64,000 nucleotides of DNA from Candidatus Rifleibacteriota bacterium (GTDB lineage: Bacteria > Muiribacteriota > Ozemobacteria > Ozemobacterales > Ozemobacteraceae), in contig JADFXM010000020.1 of assembly GCA_015233565.1 (NCBI GenBank), forward strand, positions 56,692-120,691, read 5' to 3'. Positions 44,845-54,449 of the stretch are shown one piece after another (position 1 is the stretch's first letter; each line of letters starts with the position of its first letter). The translations under genes were made by a program, and so were the position numbers. The notes beneath the pieces are model-generated. The model saw nothing but the letters and a program-made list of their open reading frames with translations, did no database searches and was not told where the DNA came from.

Positions 44845-45588
44845 TCATTTTACCAGAGATTTCTTCATGTCAGAATAAAAATCCCGTAGTTTATTAAACG
44901 CAGTCTGTGAAACAACCAACGGAGGAGGAGGCCCTTTAATCAGTTTTTCAAACTCTTTGGAGGATTCTTCAACTCGTCCGATAAGAATCGGAAGAGAAGC
45001 AACAGAAGAAGAGGCTACTGCAATTTTTTGAGCCTTTTCGAATAAACTTCGAAAATTTCCAAATCTTATGGCAAAGTCTTTTTGATCCGGAATGCTTCCA
45101 TCTGGTTTAAGCTCCATAAGTGCCAATTCAGCTTCACCGAGATTTACTCGTAGCGAATTTCCTTCCGGAAGACAAGAAAGCAGGTTCAAACGAGAAACCA
45201 TGCCTTCCAAAGAATCATGAGCTTGTGGCAATTTTCCCCCTTCAACATTTTCTTTTAATTTTCCGAGGGCATCTGCAAATTCTTTGCACCTTATTGTCCA
45301 CTTCTCAATATCAGTTATTTTTCCCGGTGGGTTTCTGGAATAAGAATTATCAAACGCCATCCAACTCTTTAAAGCTCGATTAGTCTTTTCTTCCGCAGCA
45401 ACCTTGTTGTTGGAAATAATATCTCTCCCAACTTCGATAAGTATAACTGACATTTCCAAGAGGCTCTTGGAAAAGGTATCGCGGGGATTTGTCCCTGAGA
45501 TTACAGAAACAATCGATACATCACAGGAAAAGGCTGTTCCCAAGCCGAAAAAGAGAATAAAAATTAGCACTGCAAAGATATTCCTCAT
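44845..45588 (-). CDS. Exported helical protein of unknown function
   Basis: A 247-residue protein with a signal peptide (about 1-21, MRNIFAVLIFILFFGLGTAFS) whose mature part is predicted mostly helical, with regular Leu/Ile spacing and many Lys/Glu. A short proline stretch (GPPPPL) precedes the last helix. Four cysteines are present, enough for disulphides after export. No family recognised. AGGGGG lies about 7 nt before the ATG. It is on the same strand as the 2H phosphoesterase gene 356 nt upstream, with no clear operon link. Confidence 0.7.
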   Translation of the reverse strand: MRNIFAVLIFILFFGLGTAFSCDVSIVSVISGTNPRDTFSKSLLEMSVILIEVGRDIISNNKVAAEEKTNRALKSWMAFDNSYSRNPPGKITDIEKWTIRCKEFADALGKLKENVEGGKLPQAHDSLEGMVSRLNLLSCLPEGNSLRVNLGEAELALMELKPDGSIPDQKDFAIRFGNFRSLFEKAQKIAVASSSVASLPILIGRVEESSKEFEKLIKGPPPPLVVSQTAFNKLRDFYSDMKKSLVK

Positions 45589-45708
45589 TTGTTACCCCCT
45601 AGGAAAATAATCCAAAGTCGCATAGGTTCAATAAGTTTAATACAAAGTTCGTTTCGTTACCGCTAAACTAAAGATATAAATAAAAATACTTTAAAATCAG
45701 ATTCACAA

Positions 45709-45879
45709 ATGATGTTCAGCAACACTTTACGCGGGCAAGGGCCGAACTTTGAAGGCTCAGCGGCTACTTGGGGCGTCAAATTCACGCAATTCAGCAAATT
45801 GGCTAAACATTTTAAAAAGTTCGATTATTCAACTATTCAACTGCTTCAGGGATCGCAGGTTGAAATTGCCCGAAATTAA
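45709..45879 (+). CDS. Possible small ORF of atypical composition
   Basis: A 56-residue frame on the plus strand in a 355-nt gap between two minus-strand genes. It reads FSNTLRGQGPNFEGSAATWG, then a lysine-rich stretch, and is locally richer in G+C than its surroundings (codons CGC, GGG, CCG, GGC, GCG in a row). It has no ribosome-binding site. It may be a remnant of a transferred gene rather than an expressed one. The remaining sequence of the gap shows nothing else. Confidence 0.25.
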   Translation: MMFSNTLRGQGPNFEGSAATWGVKFTQFSKLAKHFKKFDYSTIQLLQGSQVEIARN

Positions 45880-45943
45880 AAAGTCGATGTCACCATTGAA
45901 TAAACCACGATGAATAGGGAAGGATCCCATCTTTGTTCCATAT

Positions 45944-46648
45944 TTAGTTTTTTGGGAAATAGAAGACTGCCTCAGGCTTTTTGATTTGTCCGTCGCCATC
46001 CGCAAATCCATACCCAATTCCCTCTATTTTTCCTGAAACCTTGCCAGTAAGAGCTTGGTTGTTTTTGTTTTTTTCCAAAAATTCATTTAGCTTCGAGCCA
46101 TCAGTTTTCGCTAATAAAGTTAGATGAGGACTGAATTGATTAAAAACATTTGGACTTCCGTATTTTTTGATGTACTCCAATTTTTCCGGGTCATTTTTCG
46201 CCCAAGCCGGAATAGATTGATTTTGAGCTCGTAAAGGAGAAAGATTTGTAACTAATTCGTCAGACAGACTTTGTAATTCCTTATTTTTTGCTATATTAAT
46301 AAATAGCCAATCATTGGCAGTCTTGGAGATACCAAGCGAATTCACGTCAAATGACTTTACGCCCTTTGCATAATTTTCCACCTGTGATGCAATGTCCTTC
46401 AATTTGCTTGAGTCATAGTTCGTCATATATAGTGTACAATGAATCTGATAACCACGTTCGGTAAAGCTTTGAAGGGATTCCTGAGACTGCAGTTCTTTTC
46501 CGGCTTCTTTCACTTGATTCTGAATTGGTTCTGAAACTATCGCAAAAACATTTACTTTTAAATTCCCATCAGCAAAAAGGGAACCTTTTAACACAAAGAC
46601 AAAGATAAAGATTAAAACTGCGCAAGGGATAAGAATTTTCCGATCCAT
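45944..46648 (-). CDS. Exported 2H phosphoesterase-superfamily protein
   Basis: A 234-residue protein with a signal peptide (about 1-26, hydrophobic ILIPCAVLIFIFVFVL). The two hallmark motifs of the 2H (2'-5' RNA ligase/cyclic phosphodiesterase) superfamily are present with the expected spacing: H70 in IHCTLYM and H175 in SPHLTLLA. The two histidines and the following threonines line the active site that hydrolyses 2',3'-cyclic or 2'-5' phosphodiester bonds. Known members are mostly cytosolic RNA enzymes, so an export signal is unusual. AAAGGA precedes the ATG. The substrate cannot be deduced. Confidence 0.78.
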   Translation of the reverse strand: MDRKILIPCAVLIFIFVFVLKGSLFADGNLKVNVFAIVSEPIQNQVKEAGKELQSQESLQSFTERGYQIHCTLYMTNYDSSKLKDIASQVENYAKGVKSFDVNSLGISKTANDWLFINIAKNKELQSLSDELVTNLSPLRAQNQSIPAWAKNDPEKLEYIKKYGSPNVFNQFSPHLTLLAKTDGSKLNEFLEKNKNNQALTGKVSGKIEGIGYGFADGDGQIKKPEAVFYFPKN

Positions 46649-47142
46649 TTTTTTTCCTTTCCAACTGAATTTTTTTTCGCCCCAGGTAATTTAAAGGATG
46701 ACCTACTTTCATGAGGCCTCTTGAGTTGTTTAATAGTAAATGTAACTTACCTTGTAATGACCGAATCCCTAATCTTGAGAAAATACTTTCTTTCTCTCTA
46801 CTTTAATAGCAAATGCAAACAAAAACAAGTGTTTTTTCAGGACATACCCAAGCTTGATTTCAAAGCCTATTCATTTTAGCTCAAATTCAGGATTTCCTTG
46901 AATTAACTGTGTCAAAAACTTCTTTAAAGAAAGAAGTAACCAAAACTTTTTGAATATGTTTGCGTTTTTCCTGATGTTTTTTTTCTTCTCAACATACATT
47001 TACGTTCCATTTTTACTTCTCTGAAGTAGCTCAAAGCTTGATTTAATAGTGATTTTCTTCTTCTCAAAGTGATTTTCTTTGAATCGTGTTGTAATTAGCA
47101 TCATTTGCCGTTTTAAAGAGGCTAAGTAGGGCTGTAAAGCTA
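46649..47142. other. Intergenic region upstream of the 2H gene and downstream of the ASH lipoprotein
   Basis: A 494-nt A+T-rich spacer between two minus-strand genes. A short direct repeat (AGTGATTTTCTT, twice within about 30 nt near 47049-47080) is the only structure noticed. No gene or clear terminator. Confidence 0.4.
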
Positions 47143-50100
47143 CTATTCAGCTTTTACTGTAACATTTAAAACATCAGTTTTTGTATCGTAGGATTCATAA
47201 TCTTGAATTATCATTTTTGAATCGACGGGAACAGGCAAATTGAATGTTATTGAAGAAATTGTCTGAATCGGAAGGCCACCCTGCCCAAGATCGTTTGTCA
47301 CAAATCCGCTTATCTCATCCATCCATTCGTAAAGAATATATTTGGTTGTGTTAGAAAATGGATCCAGGACTGGAAGATAAAAAGTATGCTTTGAAAAATC
47401 AAAATTTGTTGGGTAATTTGAAAACAGAGCTCGGATGTAAAGCCCTGTAATGTTACTTATTTCCTGGCCAAATTTAACTAAATTGGTTGCCGATGCCAAG
47501 CTGCTTCCCAATAAATTTACCTTTACTTCTGAAATATCTGAAGAATTAAAAAATGAAATTTCCCCAGTTTCAGAGCCAACTTGCTTCGGAAAGAAAGTAA
47601 CTGAAAAATTCTGTTGTTGCGAAGAATCAAGAGAAAAACTACCTATGGGTGTGATCTCAAAATCCGGCAAAGAAACCTGAATATTATTAATCAGAAGAGT
47701 TTGTGTCCCAATATTCGTTAAAGTAAGCGTTTGGGCATCCGAACGAATATTTGATTTAGTCGTAAAATTTAATGGATTTGCCGAAAAAGAAACCTTTCCG
47801 CCAATATCATATGCCTGACCAGCCAAATTAATTGAACCTAAGCCTGTAAGAGAGTTGGAAATAATATTCAAATTCCCACTAAGGTCTCCAGTGGTTTTAG
47901 GCGCAAACAAAACGTTGATTTGTGCATTTCCACCAGCTGGAATTTGAGATGGGAAGGTCCCGGAAATTTGAAAGTTTGGATCGATAGTGTAAGATGAAAT
48001 TGTTAAAGGAATGTTTCCGGTGTTATCAAGCTCCACCAAAGCTGAAACTGAGCTCTGATTTAATAACGTCTTTTGAAAAACCAAACTTGGTGGATTTATT
48101 TCAAGCCTGGCTCCAATTCCTTTTCCTTTTAAAAGAATTAAGGGATTCGTTGCATTACTCGTCATATCAACATAGGCGGAAAATATCCCAAGAGTTGTTG
48201 GTCGAAAATATGCATTAAATGTGAACGACTCTCCTGAATTAAGTGATTTTGGGAAGATGATTGATGGAGTTTCAATTTGAAAGTTTAGTGGTGGGGATAT
48301 CCCGTTTATTTTGAGAATTCCACTTCCGAAGTTTCGAACTGTTATTGGAATTTTTTCTGATTGAGAGCCCAATAATGTGTCGGAAAAACTAATCGAATTA
48401 GTTGAAACAGCAATTTTTGGAATAAAAATCCCTGTTCCTTGTAAGTTAATGGAACTTGTTGAAATAGGGTTTCCATAACCAATAGAGAACTTGCCAGTAT
48501 TCAAACCCTCAATTGTAGGTTTAAAAATTCCCGTAAAAGTGACTTGGTTTCCAGCATTTATTATTAAAGGAAAATTTAATCCTTCCGCTTCAAAGGAACC
48601 TTCCGTAGAAACCGAGGAAATATTAGCAGTAATCAAACCATCGTTCGAAATGATAAAAGTCTGCTGTTGACTAACAGTTCCAACTTCAATATTCCCAAAA
48701 TCAAAAGTACCAGGTTGGAGGGAAATTTTGACGGTGGGCTTGGTCCCTTCTCCTTGAACTTTTATCATGACTGCCCCTGATCCAGAATTTGAGTAGATAT
48801 CAATCTCTCCTGTCTCCGGCCCGACGATTCGGGGAGAATAGCGGCAATTTAGTTGAAAAGATTCATCTTTTCCCAGGGAAAGTGGAAATGCAGGTTTTGA
48901 GAAAGTAAATTGACTTTGAGAATCAACCGAATAAATTATCAAATTTTCCAATCCGGAGTTACGAATTGAAATCGCTTGATTCTTACTTTCGCTTCCCACT
49001 TCCACTACTCCAAAGTCTATCTGAGTCGGGGTTACATCCATGAAAATATTTGCTAATTTTCCCGTTCCAAGAAGATCCGCCGTAGAACTTCCAGTCGGCC
49101 CGCTATGAAAAACATTAAGACTTCCTTTCTTTTGGCCGCTTTCGATAGGTTTAAAGCGGCAGTTAATAACCTTTTTGTCACCAGGAAATAAGACAAAGGA
49201 TCTTGTCACGTCGGGGCAATAGAATGGCCCATCAGTTGTAATATCAGAAACATTTAAATTTTCATTTCCATCATTTCTAAAAAAAATTGGAAAGCTCTGG
49301 CTTTCAGAACCAATGGTTATAGTTCCAAAATCAATCGAAATCGGATCAAAAACCGGCTTAGGAGCAACAAAAGTCCCGTTCCCACTAAAAGTTATTTTTT
49401 TTGATTCCCGGAAATCATCTGAAAAAAACCAGATATTTCCACTTTGAGAACCAATCGAATTTGGTTTGAAAGCGGCTTTCATTTCCCATTTGTCACCAGG
49501 GGAAAGTTTTATTGCGGAGGAAAGGTTTTGTACAATAAAATCTCCGGAAGACGCATTGTTAGAAATTTTGAGGGTTTGATTGCCCTGGTTTTTCAGACTG
49601 AATAAAGTTGGCAAACTAATGCTTCCAACCCCGATATACCCAAAGTTAATTTCGGAAGGTTCAATCAATAAATTGGAAGAGTAGAGAATCCCAGTACCAG
49701 CTAATGAAATTATTTTGGGCGCTGAATTTAAATCCATTTTAACTTTTATCTGACTTTGAAATTTTCCTTCACGAATGGGGGAAAATCGGCACCTGAATTT
49801 CTGTGAAACACCTGGTTTTAGAAAAAAAGGAATTACCAAATCGGTAATTTCAAATGGGCCATCAATTGTAATGGAGTCGATCGAAAATATTTTGTTTCCA
49901 GTGTTTGTTATTTCGATTGACTTCCATTCACTTTGGCTTCCAACCCCAGTATCAGAAAATTCAACAAACTCAGGATTTATCTGGCATTGAGGAAACACAT
50001 CTTCACCACTGCCCAAAAGATTCACGCTAAGTTTTATTCCTACACCATTTGGATCCTGACAATCAAAAAACACCGCAGAATTAATTGAACCACTCTCTTT

Positions 50101-51264
50101 TGGGTTGAGAACAATCTCGAAAAGCATTTCTTCTCCACTTTTCAGGGAAAATGATGCTGGACCTTTGGTAATGAAGAAATCACTGCTATCCAAACTTACT
50201 TGGATATTTTGATTCACATTCCCAAGATTTTTGATTTTTAAAATCTTTGGAGTACCGGATGCTCCAATTGATTGATTCTCAAATTGTAAAAACGGAGGAT
50301 CAATTGTCACCTCTCTTTTTATTGGATTGGAAGAACCGATCAAATAAACCGTTTCGCTTTTTTTCTTACCATTATGAAATACTTCCAATTTTCCATTATT
50401 TATCCCGGAACCCAATGGATAGTATGAGATCGGAATAATTTTTGCTTCTTGGGATTTTAATGTAAATGGAAAAAAAACCCCAGAAATTGCAAAAGGCCCG
50501 GAAACAGTAAAAGATGAAACTACAATCTCACCGGATGAAAGATTTTTAAAAGTCAAATATGCTGGAACCGAACTGATCCCATCAGAAGCATTTCCAAAAT
50601 CGAGTGGATTAGGAATGATAATTATTTCTGCGGGAAGAGGTTCCTTTTGAGAGGCCTCCTGCAAGGCCCTCTCTATTTCTTCGGTACTTGTGGCCAAAAT
50701 ATCTAGGTTTCCCCCGTTGCTGAGTTGTTTTTTTAAACTAACTTCTGCAGCCAGAAAACTAGGATTGTTTGTTGCTTTTAGATTTAAAATCGACCCAAAT
50801 GTAACATTTGAATTTTCGCTTCTACTTAAATAAAAAATTTGAAATAACACTGTTGAAGCTTCATCAATTATTATTGATTCCCAACTTGATACAATTTTTC
50901 CATTCTCAAAATAATAGAAAAGTCTGATTTTCTGCTCGGTTGAAACCGCTTCCAAATAAGGATTGCTCAAAACCGGGATTGCCTCAAAAGAAAAACTCCC
51001 ATCATCTTTTGGAATAACCGATTTTTGGAAATTATTATCCCCAAAAAGTGTAATTTTCCAGTTTAAAAAAGTTGAGGCTTTTATAGAGGTACTACTTGAA
51101 AAATTGCTCTGATCCAGCTGAATGGCGCCTTTTAATTTGAAGCTACCCAACAGTTCGTTTGACACTTCAGATCCTGGGTTGCCCCCAACTCTTCCACATC
51201 CTCCGATTACAAAAAGAAATATTGGAAGAAATAACAAAATTATCCAGAAAAGGTGCTTTTTCAT
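47143..51264 (-). CDS. Large lipoprotein with about ten choice-of-anchor D (ASH-type) repeats
   Basis: A 1373-residue exported protein. The N-terminus MKKHLFWIILLFLPIFLFVI ends in GGCGR, a lipobox-like site with the cysteine at residue 23, so it is probably a lipoprotein. After about 215 residues, roughly ten immunoglobulin-like repeats of about 105 residues follow, each starting like P-x-x-x-DFG-x-x-x-VGS-S and containing a GPF-x-x-x and a FKP-x-x-x-G-x-x-x-G segment; this is the choice-of-anchor D/ASH/HYDIN pattern. The last 110 residues form a separate domain. Such proteins are surface or periplasmic scaffolds. No enzyme domain seen. The long regular repeat suggests growth by duplication. 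Confidence 0.85.
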   Translation of the reverse strand: MKKHLFWIILLFLPIFLFVIGGCGRVGGNPGSEVSNELLGSFKLKGAIQLDQSNFSSSTSIKASTFLNWKITLFGDNNFQKSVIPKDDGSFSFEAIPVLSNPYLEAVSTEQKIRLFYYFENGKIVSSWESIIIDEASTVLFQIFYLSRSENSNVTFGSILNLKATNNPSFLAAEVSLKKQLSNGGNLDILATSTEEIERALQEASQKEPLPAEIIIIPNPLDFGNASDGISSVPAYLTFKNLSSGEIVVSSFTVSGPFAISGVFFPFTLKSQEAKIIPISYYPLGSGINNGKLEVFHNGKKKSETVYLIGSSNPIKREVTIDPPFLQFENQSIGASGTPKILKIKNLGNVNQNIQVSLDSSDFFITKGPASFSLKSGEEMLFEIVLNPKESGSINSAVFFDCQDPNGVGIKLSVNLLGSGEDVFPQCQINPEFVEFSDTGVGSQSEWKSIEITNTGNKIFSIDSITIDGPFEITDLVIPFFLKPGVSQKFRCRFSPIREGKFQSQIKVKMDLNSAPKIISLAGTGILYSSNLLIEPSEINFGYIGVGSISLPTLFSLKNQGNQTLKISNNASSGDFIVQNLSSAIKLSPGDKWEMKAAFKPNSIGSQSGNIWFFSDDFRESKKITFSGNGTFVAPKPVFDPISIDFGTITIGSESQSFPIFFRNDGNENLNVSDITTDGPFYCPDVTRSFVLFPGDKKVINCRFKPIESGQKKGSLNVFHSGPTGSSTADLLGTGKLANIFMDVTPTQIDFGVVEVGSESKNQAISIRNSGLENLIIYSVDSQSQFTFSKPAFPLSLGKDESFQLNCRYSPRIVGPETGEIDIYSNSGSGAVMIKVQGEGTKPTVKISLQPGTFDFGNIEVGTVSQQQTFIISNDGLITANISSVSTEGSFEAEGLNFPLIINAGNQVTFTGIFKPTIEGLNTGKFSIGYGNPISTSSINLQGTGIFIPKIAVSTNSISFSDTLLGSQSEKIPITVRNFGSGILKINGISPPLNFQIETPSIIFPKSLNSGESFTFNAYFRPTTLGIFSAYVDMTSNATNPLILLKGKGIGARLEINPPSLVFQKTLLNQSSVSALVELDNTGNIPLTISSYTIDPNFQISGTFPSQIPAGGNAQINVLFAPKTTGDLSGNLNIISNSLTGLGSINLAGQAYDIGGKVSFSANPLNFTTKSNIRSDAQTLTLTNIGTQTLLINNIQVSLPDFEITPIGSFSLDSSQQQNFSVTFFPKQVGSETGEISFFNSSDISEVKVNLLGSSLASATNLVKFGQEISNITGLYIRALFSNYPTNFDFSKHTFYLPVLDPFSNTTKYILYEWMDEISGFVTNDLGQGGLPIQTISSITFNLPVPVDSKMIIQDYESYDTKTDVLNVTVKAE

Positions 51265-51331
51265 AAAGAATCTTTACTAATAATCGAATTTTTTTTGGAA
51301 AAGACTTAGTTAAAAAATCGCCCTTCGCTGA
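51265..51331. other. Start of divergent spacer before the vWA cluster
   Basis: Part of a 326-nt A+T-rich divergent spacer (51265-51590). Apart from the promoter at 51332-51360 I see nothing in it; a short frame near 51428 is cysteine-rich but has no coding-like context. Confidence 0.35.
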
Positions 51332-51360
51332 TTGCCATATCTAAAATTAGGTGGTAGAAT
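51332..51360 (+). promoter_or_regulatory. Possible promoter of the ABC/vWA cluster
   Basis: TTGCCA at 51332-51337 and TAGAAT at 51355-51360 are 17 nt apart. It would give a leader of about 225 nt before the first gene at 51591, which is long, so another promoter closer to the gene is possible. Confidence 0.4.
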
Positions 51361-51590
51361 ATTTTTTATATTGGAGTACATCTAAATCACAGGAAAAATT
51401 AAATTTGACTGAGTAACATTGCTCAAAATGCCTCTCAAAAACAATTGCAGCGACTCGCCAAGAATTGCTGTACTTTTTTGTTGCTGTCGAAAAACAAGTA
51501 ATATTCATAAACATGTTTTTTAGAGTAGAATTTAGCTATCGAAATCCCTCGAAATGACAGTTCTTTCCGAAATCCTGAGTTATTAAACAA

Positions 51591-53507
51591 ATGAGACACC
51601 TTGCAAAAAAAGTTTGGGCTCTGAAAGTTTTTGCTCTACTAAACATTTTTCTTTATTTCTTTATCAATGCAACACAATCCTCTGAATCAGTTAACTTTCG
51701 AAAAATCCGCCCATCCATTTTTCCATCTTCAATACCATCTATCATTAAACCATCTTCAAAATATAGATTCGGTGACCTTGACGTTGAACCGTATCCACCT
51801 TTACCAGGTATCAGCCGACACGGTTACGTTGAAATTGAATTTTATGCCAAAAATAACTCACCGACTTCTTCCCACGAAGTAAAATTTTTTTTTCCAGGAA
51901 AAAGCTATTCTTCTTATTCAAAAAATGCCGCTTATATTAATTTAATTGAAAAATCGATTTATTTAGCTCCTCTGGCAGAACAAAAAGTTTCGCTTTTCCA
52001 GCCCGCCCTCCCAGTAACTGGAAATTATGCCGGTATTGAAATCGACGGAATCATCCAAAGTGAAACAATTCAATTCAACCCGATCGAGCGTGAAAATATT
52101 TCTTGGACAACATATAACCCGTGCGTTTTAGTGAGCCCTCTAATCGGCCGTGAAGAAATGAATATTTTCAAATTCGATGATAAAAGATCCTATCGAAAAG
52201 ATCTCGGAGGGTTAATTCGACCTGGAATCCCGCCCAGCGGCTGGCCCACAAATTGGCTTGCATTTTCTCGATACGACGGAATTTTCCTGTCTGCCGAAGA
52301 ACTTTCAGAATCCCCTCCTGAGGTCTCACAAGCACTTGATCAATACGTTCAAACCGGCGGAAATATTGTTATTTTCGGAAAATACAATTTTCCAAACGGA
52401 AATTCCCCTCTTCCTGAAAATTTTTTTATCCAAACTTCAGAAAATTTTTCATCACCCGAAGCAGGAAATGGCGAAGATCCTGAATTACATCGATATTTTT
52501 CAGGCTTTGGTAAATATTTTGTTCTGAATTCAACTTCCCCCAAAGGCATACCTGAATACATTTTAAAAAAAATTGAAACTGAGATTGATGAGACAAAAAA
52601 ACTTTGGGAACCAGACATCACTACTCCGGGGAATCAGATTTTTCCTATCAAAGGAATTGTAGGAATTCCAGTCCAGGGTTTGTTCACCGTAATTTTTATT
52701 TATGCTATGATCATCGGCCCTATCAATTTAGCTTTCCTTTCAAAAATTAAGCGGAGAATTTATGTTTTATGGACAGTTCCCTTAATTTCTCTCTTAACCT
52801 GCATTTTTGTTTTTTTTTATGCCACTTTCTCTGAAGGATGGTCCCCAAAAGGCCACACCTTTATTTTTACATTCCTGGATGAAAACAAAAAATTAGCCGC
52901 AAGTTTTGGCTGGATGGGCCTCTATACACCTCTTTCCAACTCAGATGGTTTACATTTCGACCATTTAACCGAAATTACTCCTCATCTCCTTCAAGAAGGG
53001 TTCGGAAGAAATTTAATCGGTGGCCCATGTTCCATCGATTGGACCAGAGATCAACATCTCACTGGTTCCTGGTTAATTGCGAGACTTCCTGCACACTTTA
53101 AAGTTCGAAAAATTGAAACCAGACGTGAACGGTTGACAATTCGAAAAACTGAGGAGAATGAAATCACTGTTTGTAACGGATTGGGAAGCCCAATCAAGTC
53201 TATTTTCCTTGTTGATGAAAAAAAACGTTTCTTCCAGGGTTCAGCCATTGCCGAAGGTGCTGAAGGTGTTTTAAAAAGAGATGGATACGTTACACCCGCG
53301 ACAAATAATCTTTTAAATTCTTTGATGAAGACCGATTGGTTGCATATCAATGAGCGCTTTATTAAATTTCCAAAATTTAATAATTGGGAAAACTCCTATG
53401 TTGCCTTACTAGACGGGGCTCCCTTTATTGAAACCGGATTGCCGAATTTTCCTGAAAATGAAAGGGAAAATCTGGTTTTTGGGCTAATCAAGACCCAGGA
53501 AAATTAA
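51591..53507 (+). CDS. Membrane protein with GATase-like extracytoplasmic domain, first gene of the cluster
   Basis: A 638-residue protein. A signal peptide (about 1-27) is followed by a beta-rich region (to about 190) and a Rossmann-like segment with LDQYVQTGGNIVIFGKYNFP near residue 250, as in GldG/DUF4350-type glutamine-amidotransferase-like domains. Two membrane segments lie near residues 365-385 and 392-412, and a C-terminal beta region of 220 residues follows. It directly abuts the ABC ATPase gene (stop, then ATG). This layout matches large auxiliary proteins encoded next to MoxR/vWA and ABC-2 exporter genes. No enzymatic residues identified. It may be the periplasmic partner of the exporter. 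Confidence 0.65.
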   Translation: MRHLAKKVWALKVFALLNIFLYFFINATQSSESVNFRKIRPSIFPSSIPSIIKPSSKYRFGDLDVEPYPPLPGISRHGYVEIEFYAKNNSPTSSHEVKFFFPGKSYSSYSKNAAYINLIEKSIYLAPLAEQKVSLFQPALPVTGNYAGIEIDGIIQSETIQFNPIERENISWTTYNPCVLVSPLIGREEMNIFKFDDKRSYRKDLGGLIRPGIPPSGWPTNWLAFSRYDGIFLSAEELSESPPEVSQALDQYVQTGGNIVIFGKYNFPNGNSPLPENFFIQTSENFSSPEAGNGEDPELHRYFSGFGKYFVLNSTSPKGIPEYILKKIETEIDETKKLWEPDITTPGNQIFPIKGIVGIPVQGLFTVIFIYAMIIGPINLAFLSKIKRRIYVLWTVPLISLLTCIFVFFYATFSEGWSPKGHTFIFTFLDENKKLAASFGWMGLYTPLSNSDGLHFDHLTEITPHLLQEGFGRNLIGGPCSIDWTRDQHLTGSWLIARLPAHFKVRKIETRRERLTIRKTEENEITVCNGLGSPIKSIFLVDEKKRFFQGSAIAEGAEGVLKRDGYVTPATNNLLNSLMKTDWLHINERFIKFPKFNNWENSYVALLDGAPFIETGLPNFPENERENLVFGLIKTQEN

Positions 53508-54449
53508 ATGAAAATAGAAGTAAAGAATTTAAGCAAATATTTTGGAAAGACTAAAGCCGTTGACGATTTGTCGTTCACCTTCAATTCAAATGAAGTCATG
53601 GGATTCGTTGGGCCAAACGGAGCGGGAAAAACCACTACCATGCGAATTTTCGCCACCCTCGAAGAACCCACTTTCGGAGACATTCTTCTAGACGGAGTCT
53701 CAATTATAGAAGAACCTGAAAAAGCTCGGGAGAAAATTGGTTACGTTCCAGATTCCCTTCCTCTCCATAATGATATTACCGTCCATGAATACCTTGACTT
53801 TTTTGCTCGTGCCTATGGATTGAAAGGTGAAAAACGGAAAAAAACAGTTCAACAAATTGAAGAATTCACGAACCTGACCGGCATCGGAGACAAAACACTT
53901 CAAGCACTCTCAAAAGGAATGAAACAAAGGGTCTGTTTAGCCCGGTCACTGGTTCATGATCCCGATATTTTAATCATGGACGAACCCGCGTCCGGGCTTG
54001 ATCCAAGAGCTAGAATAGAACTTAGAGAACTTTTAAGAATCCTTTCCTCTCAAGGAAAAGCCATTTTAATAAGCTCTCATATACTCGCTGAACTATCCGA
54101 AATTTGCACAGGCGCTATCATCATAGAACAAGGAAAACTCATTACCGCAGGATCCCTGGAAAAACTGCTGACCACAAAAACGGATGAAACTAAAAGAGCT
54201 CAAAAAATAATTATCCGTGCAAGAGGAAAAGAAAAAGAGCTGATTACTTGGGTACTACAATTGCCTTTTGTGGAACAGGCTTTTCAAATCGGTGAGGAAA
54301 TCGAAATTGATGTTGTTGGGGAAGATGAAATCCTTATTTCTCTTTTGTCTCAGTTGGTAAAGGAGGAATTTCCAATTTCAGAATTCCGAAAACTTCGTAC
54401 TGATCTTGAAACAGTTTTTATGAACCTCACCAAAGGAGAAGTTCAATGA
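53508..54449 (+). CDS. ABC transporter ATP-binding protein (NatA/CcmA type)
   Basis: A 313-residue ABC ATPase. Walker A GPNGAGKT at residues 35-42, signature LSKGMKQRVCLARSL, Walker B ILIMDEPASGLDP and switch histidine in ISSH are all intact. The C-terminal extension of about 80 residues is typical of ABC-2 exporters such as NatA and of gliding-type exporters. It starts directly after the previous stop, and its end overlaps the permease start by four bases (ATGA), so the pair forms one transporter. Confidence 0.93.
   Translation: MKIEVKNLSKYFGKTKAVDDLSFTFNSNEVMGFVGPNGAGKTTTMRIFATLEEPTFGDILLDGVSIIEEPEKAREKIGYVPDSLPLHNDITVHEYLDFFARAYGLKGEKRKKTVQQIEEFTNLTGIGDKTLQALSKGMKQRVCLARSLVHDPDILIMDEPASGLDPRARIELRELLRILSSQGKAILISSHILAELSEICTGAIIIEQGKLITAGSLEKLLTTKTDETKRAQKIIIRARGKEKELITWVLQLPFVEQAFQIGEEIEIDVVGEDEILISLLSQLVKEEFPISEFRKLRTDLETVFMNLTKGEVQ

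Noticed and set aside
45829..46017. Minus-strand frame extending beyond the 2H phosphoesterase stop, considered as a frameshifted C-terminus
   Set aside because: The 2H domain is already complete at its own stop, and the extra frame does not resemble a continuation of the fold.
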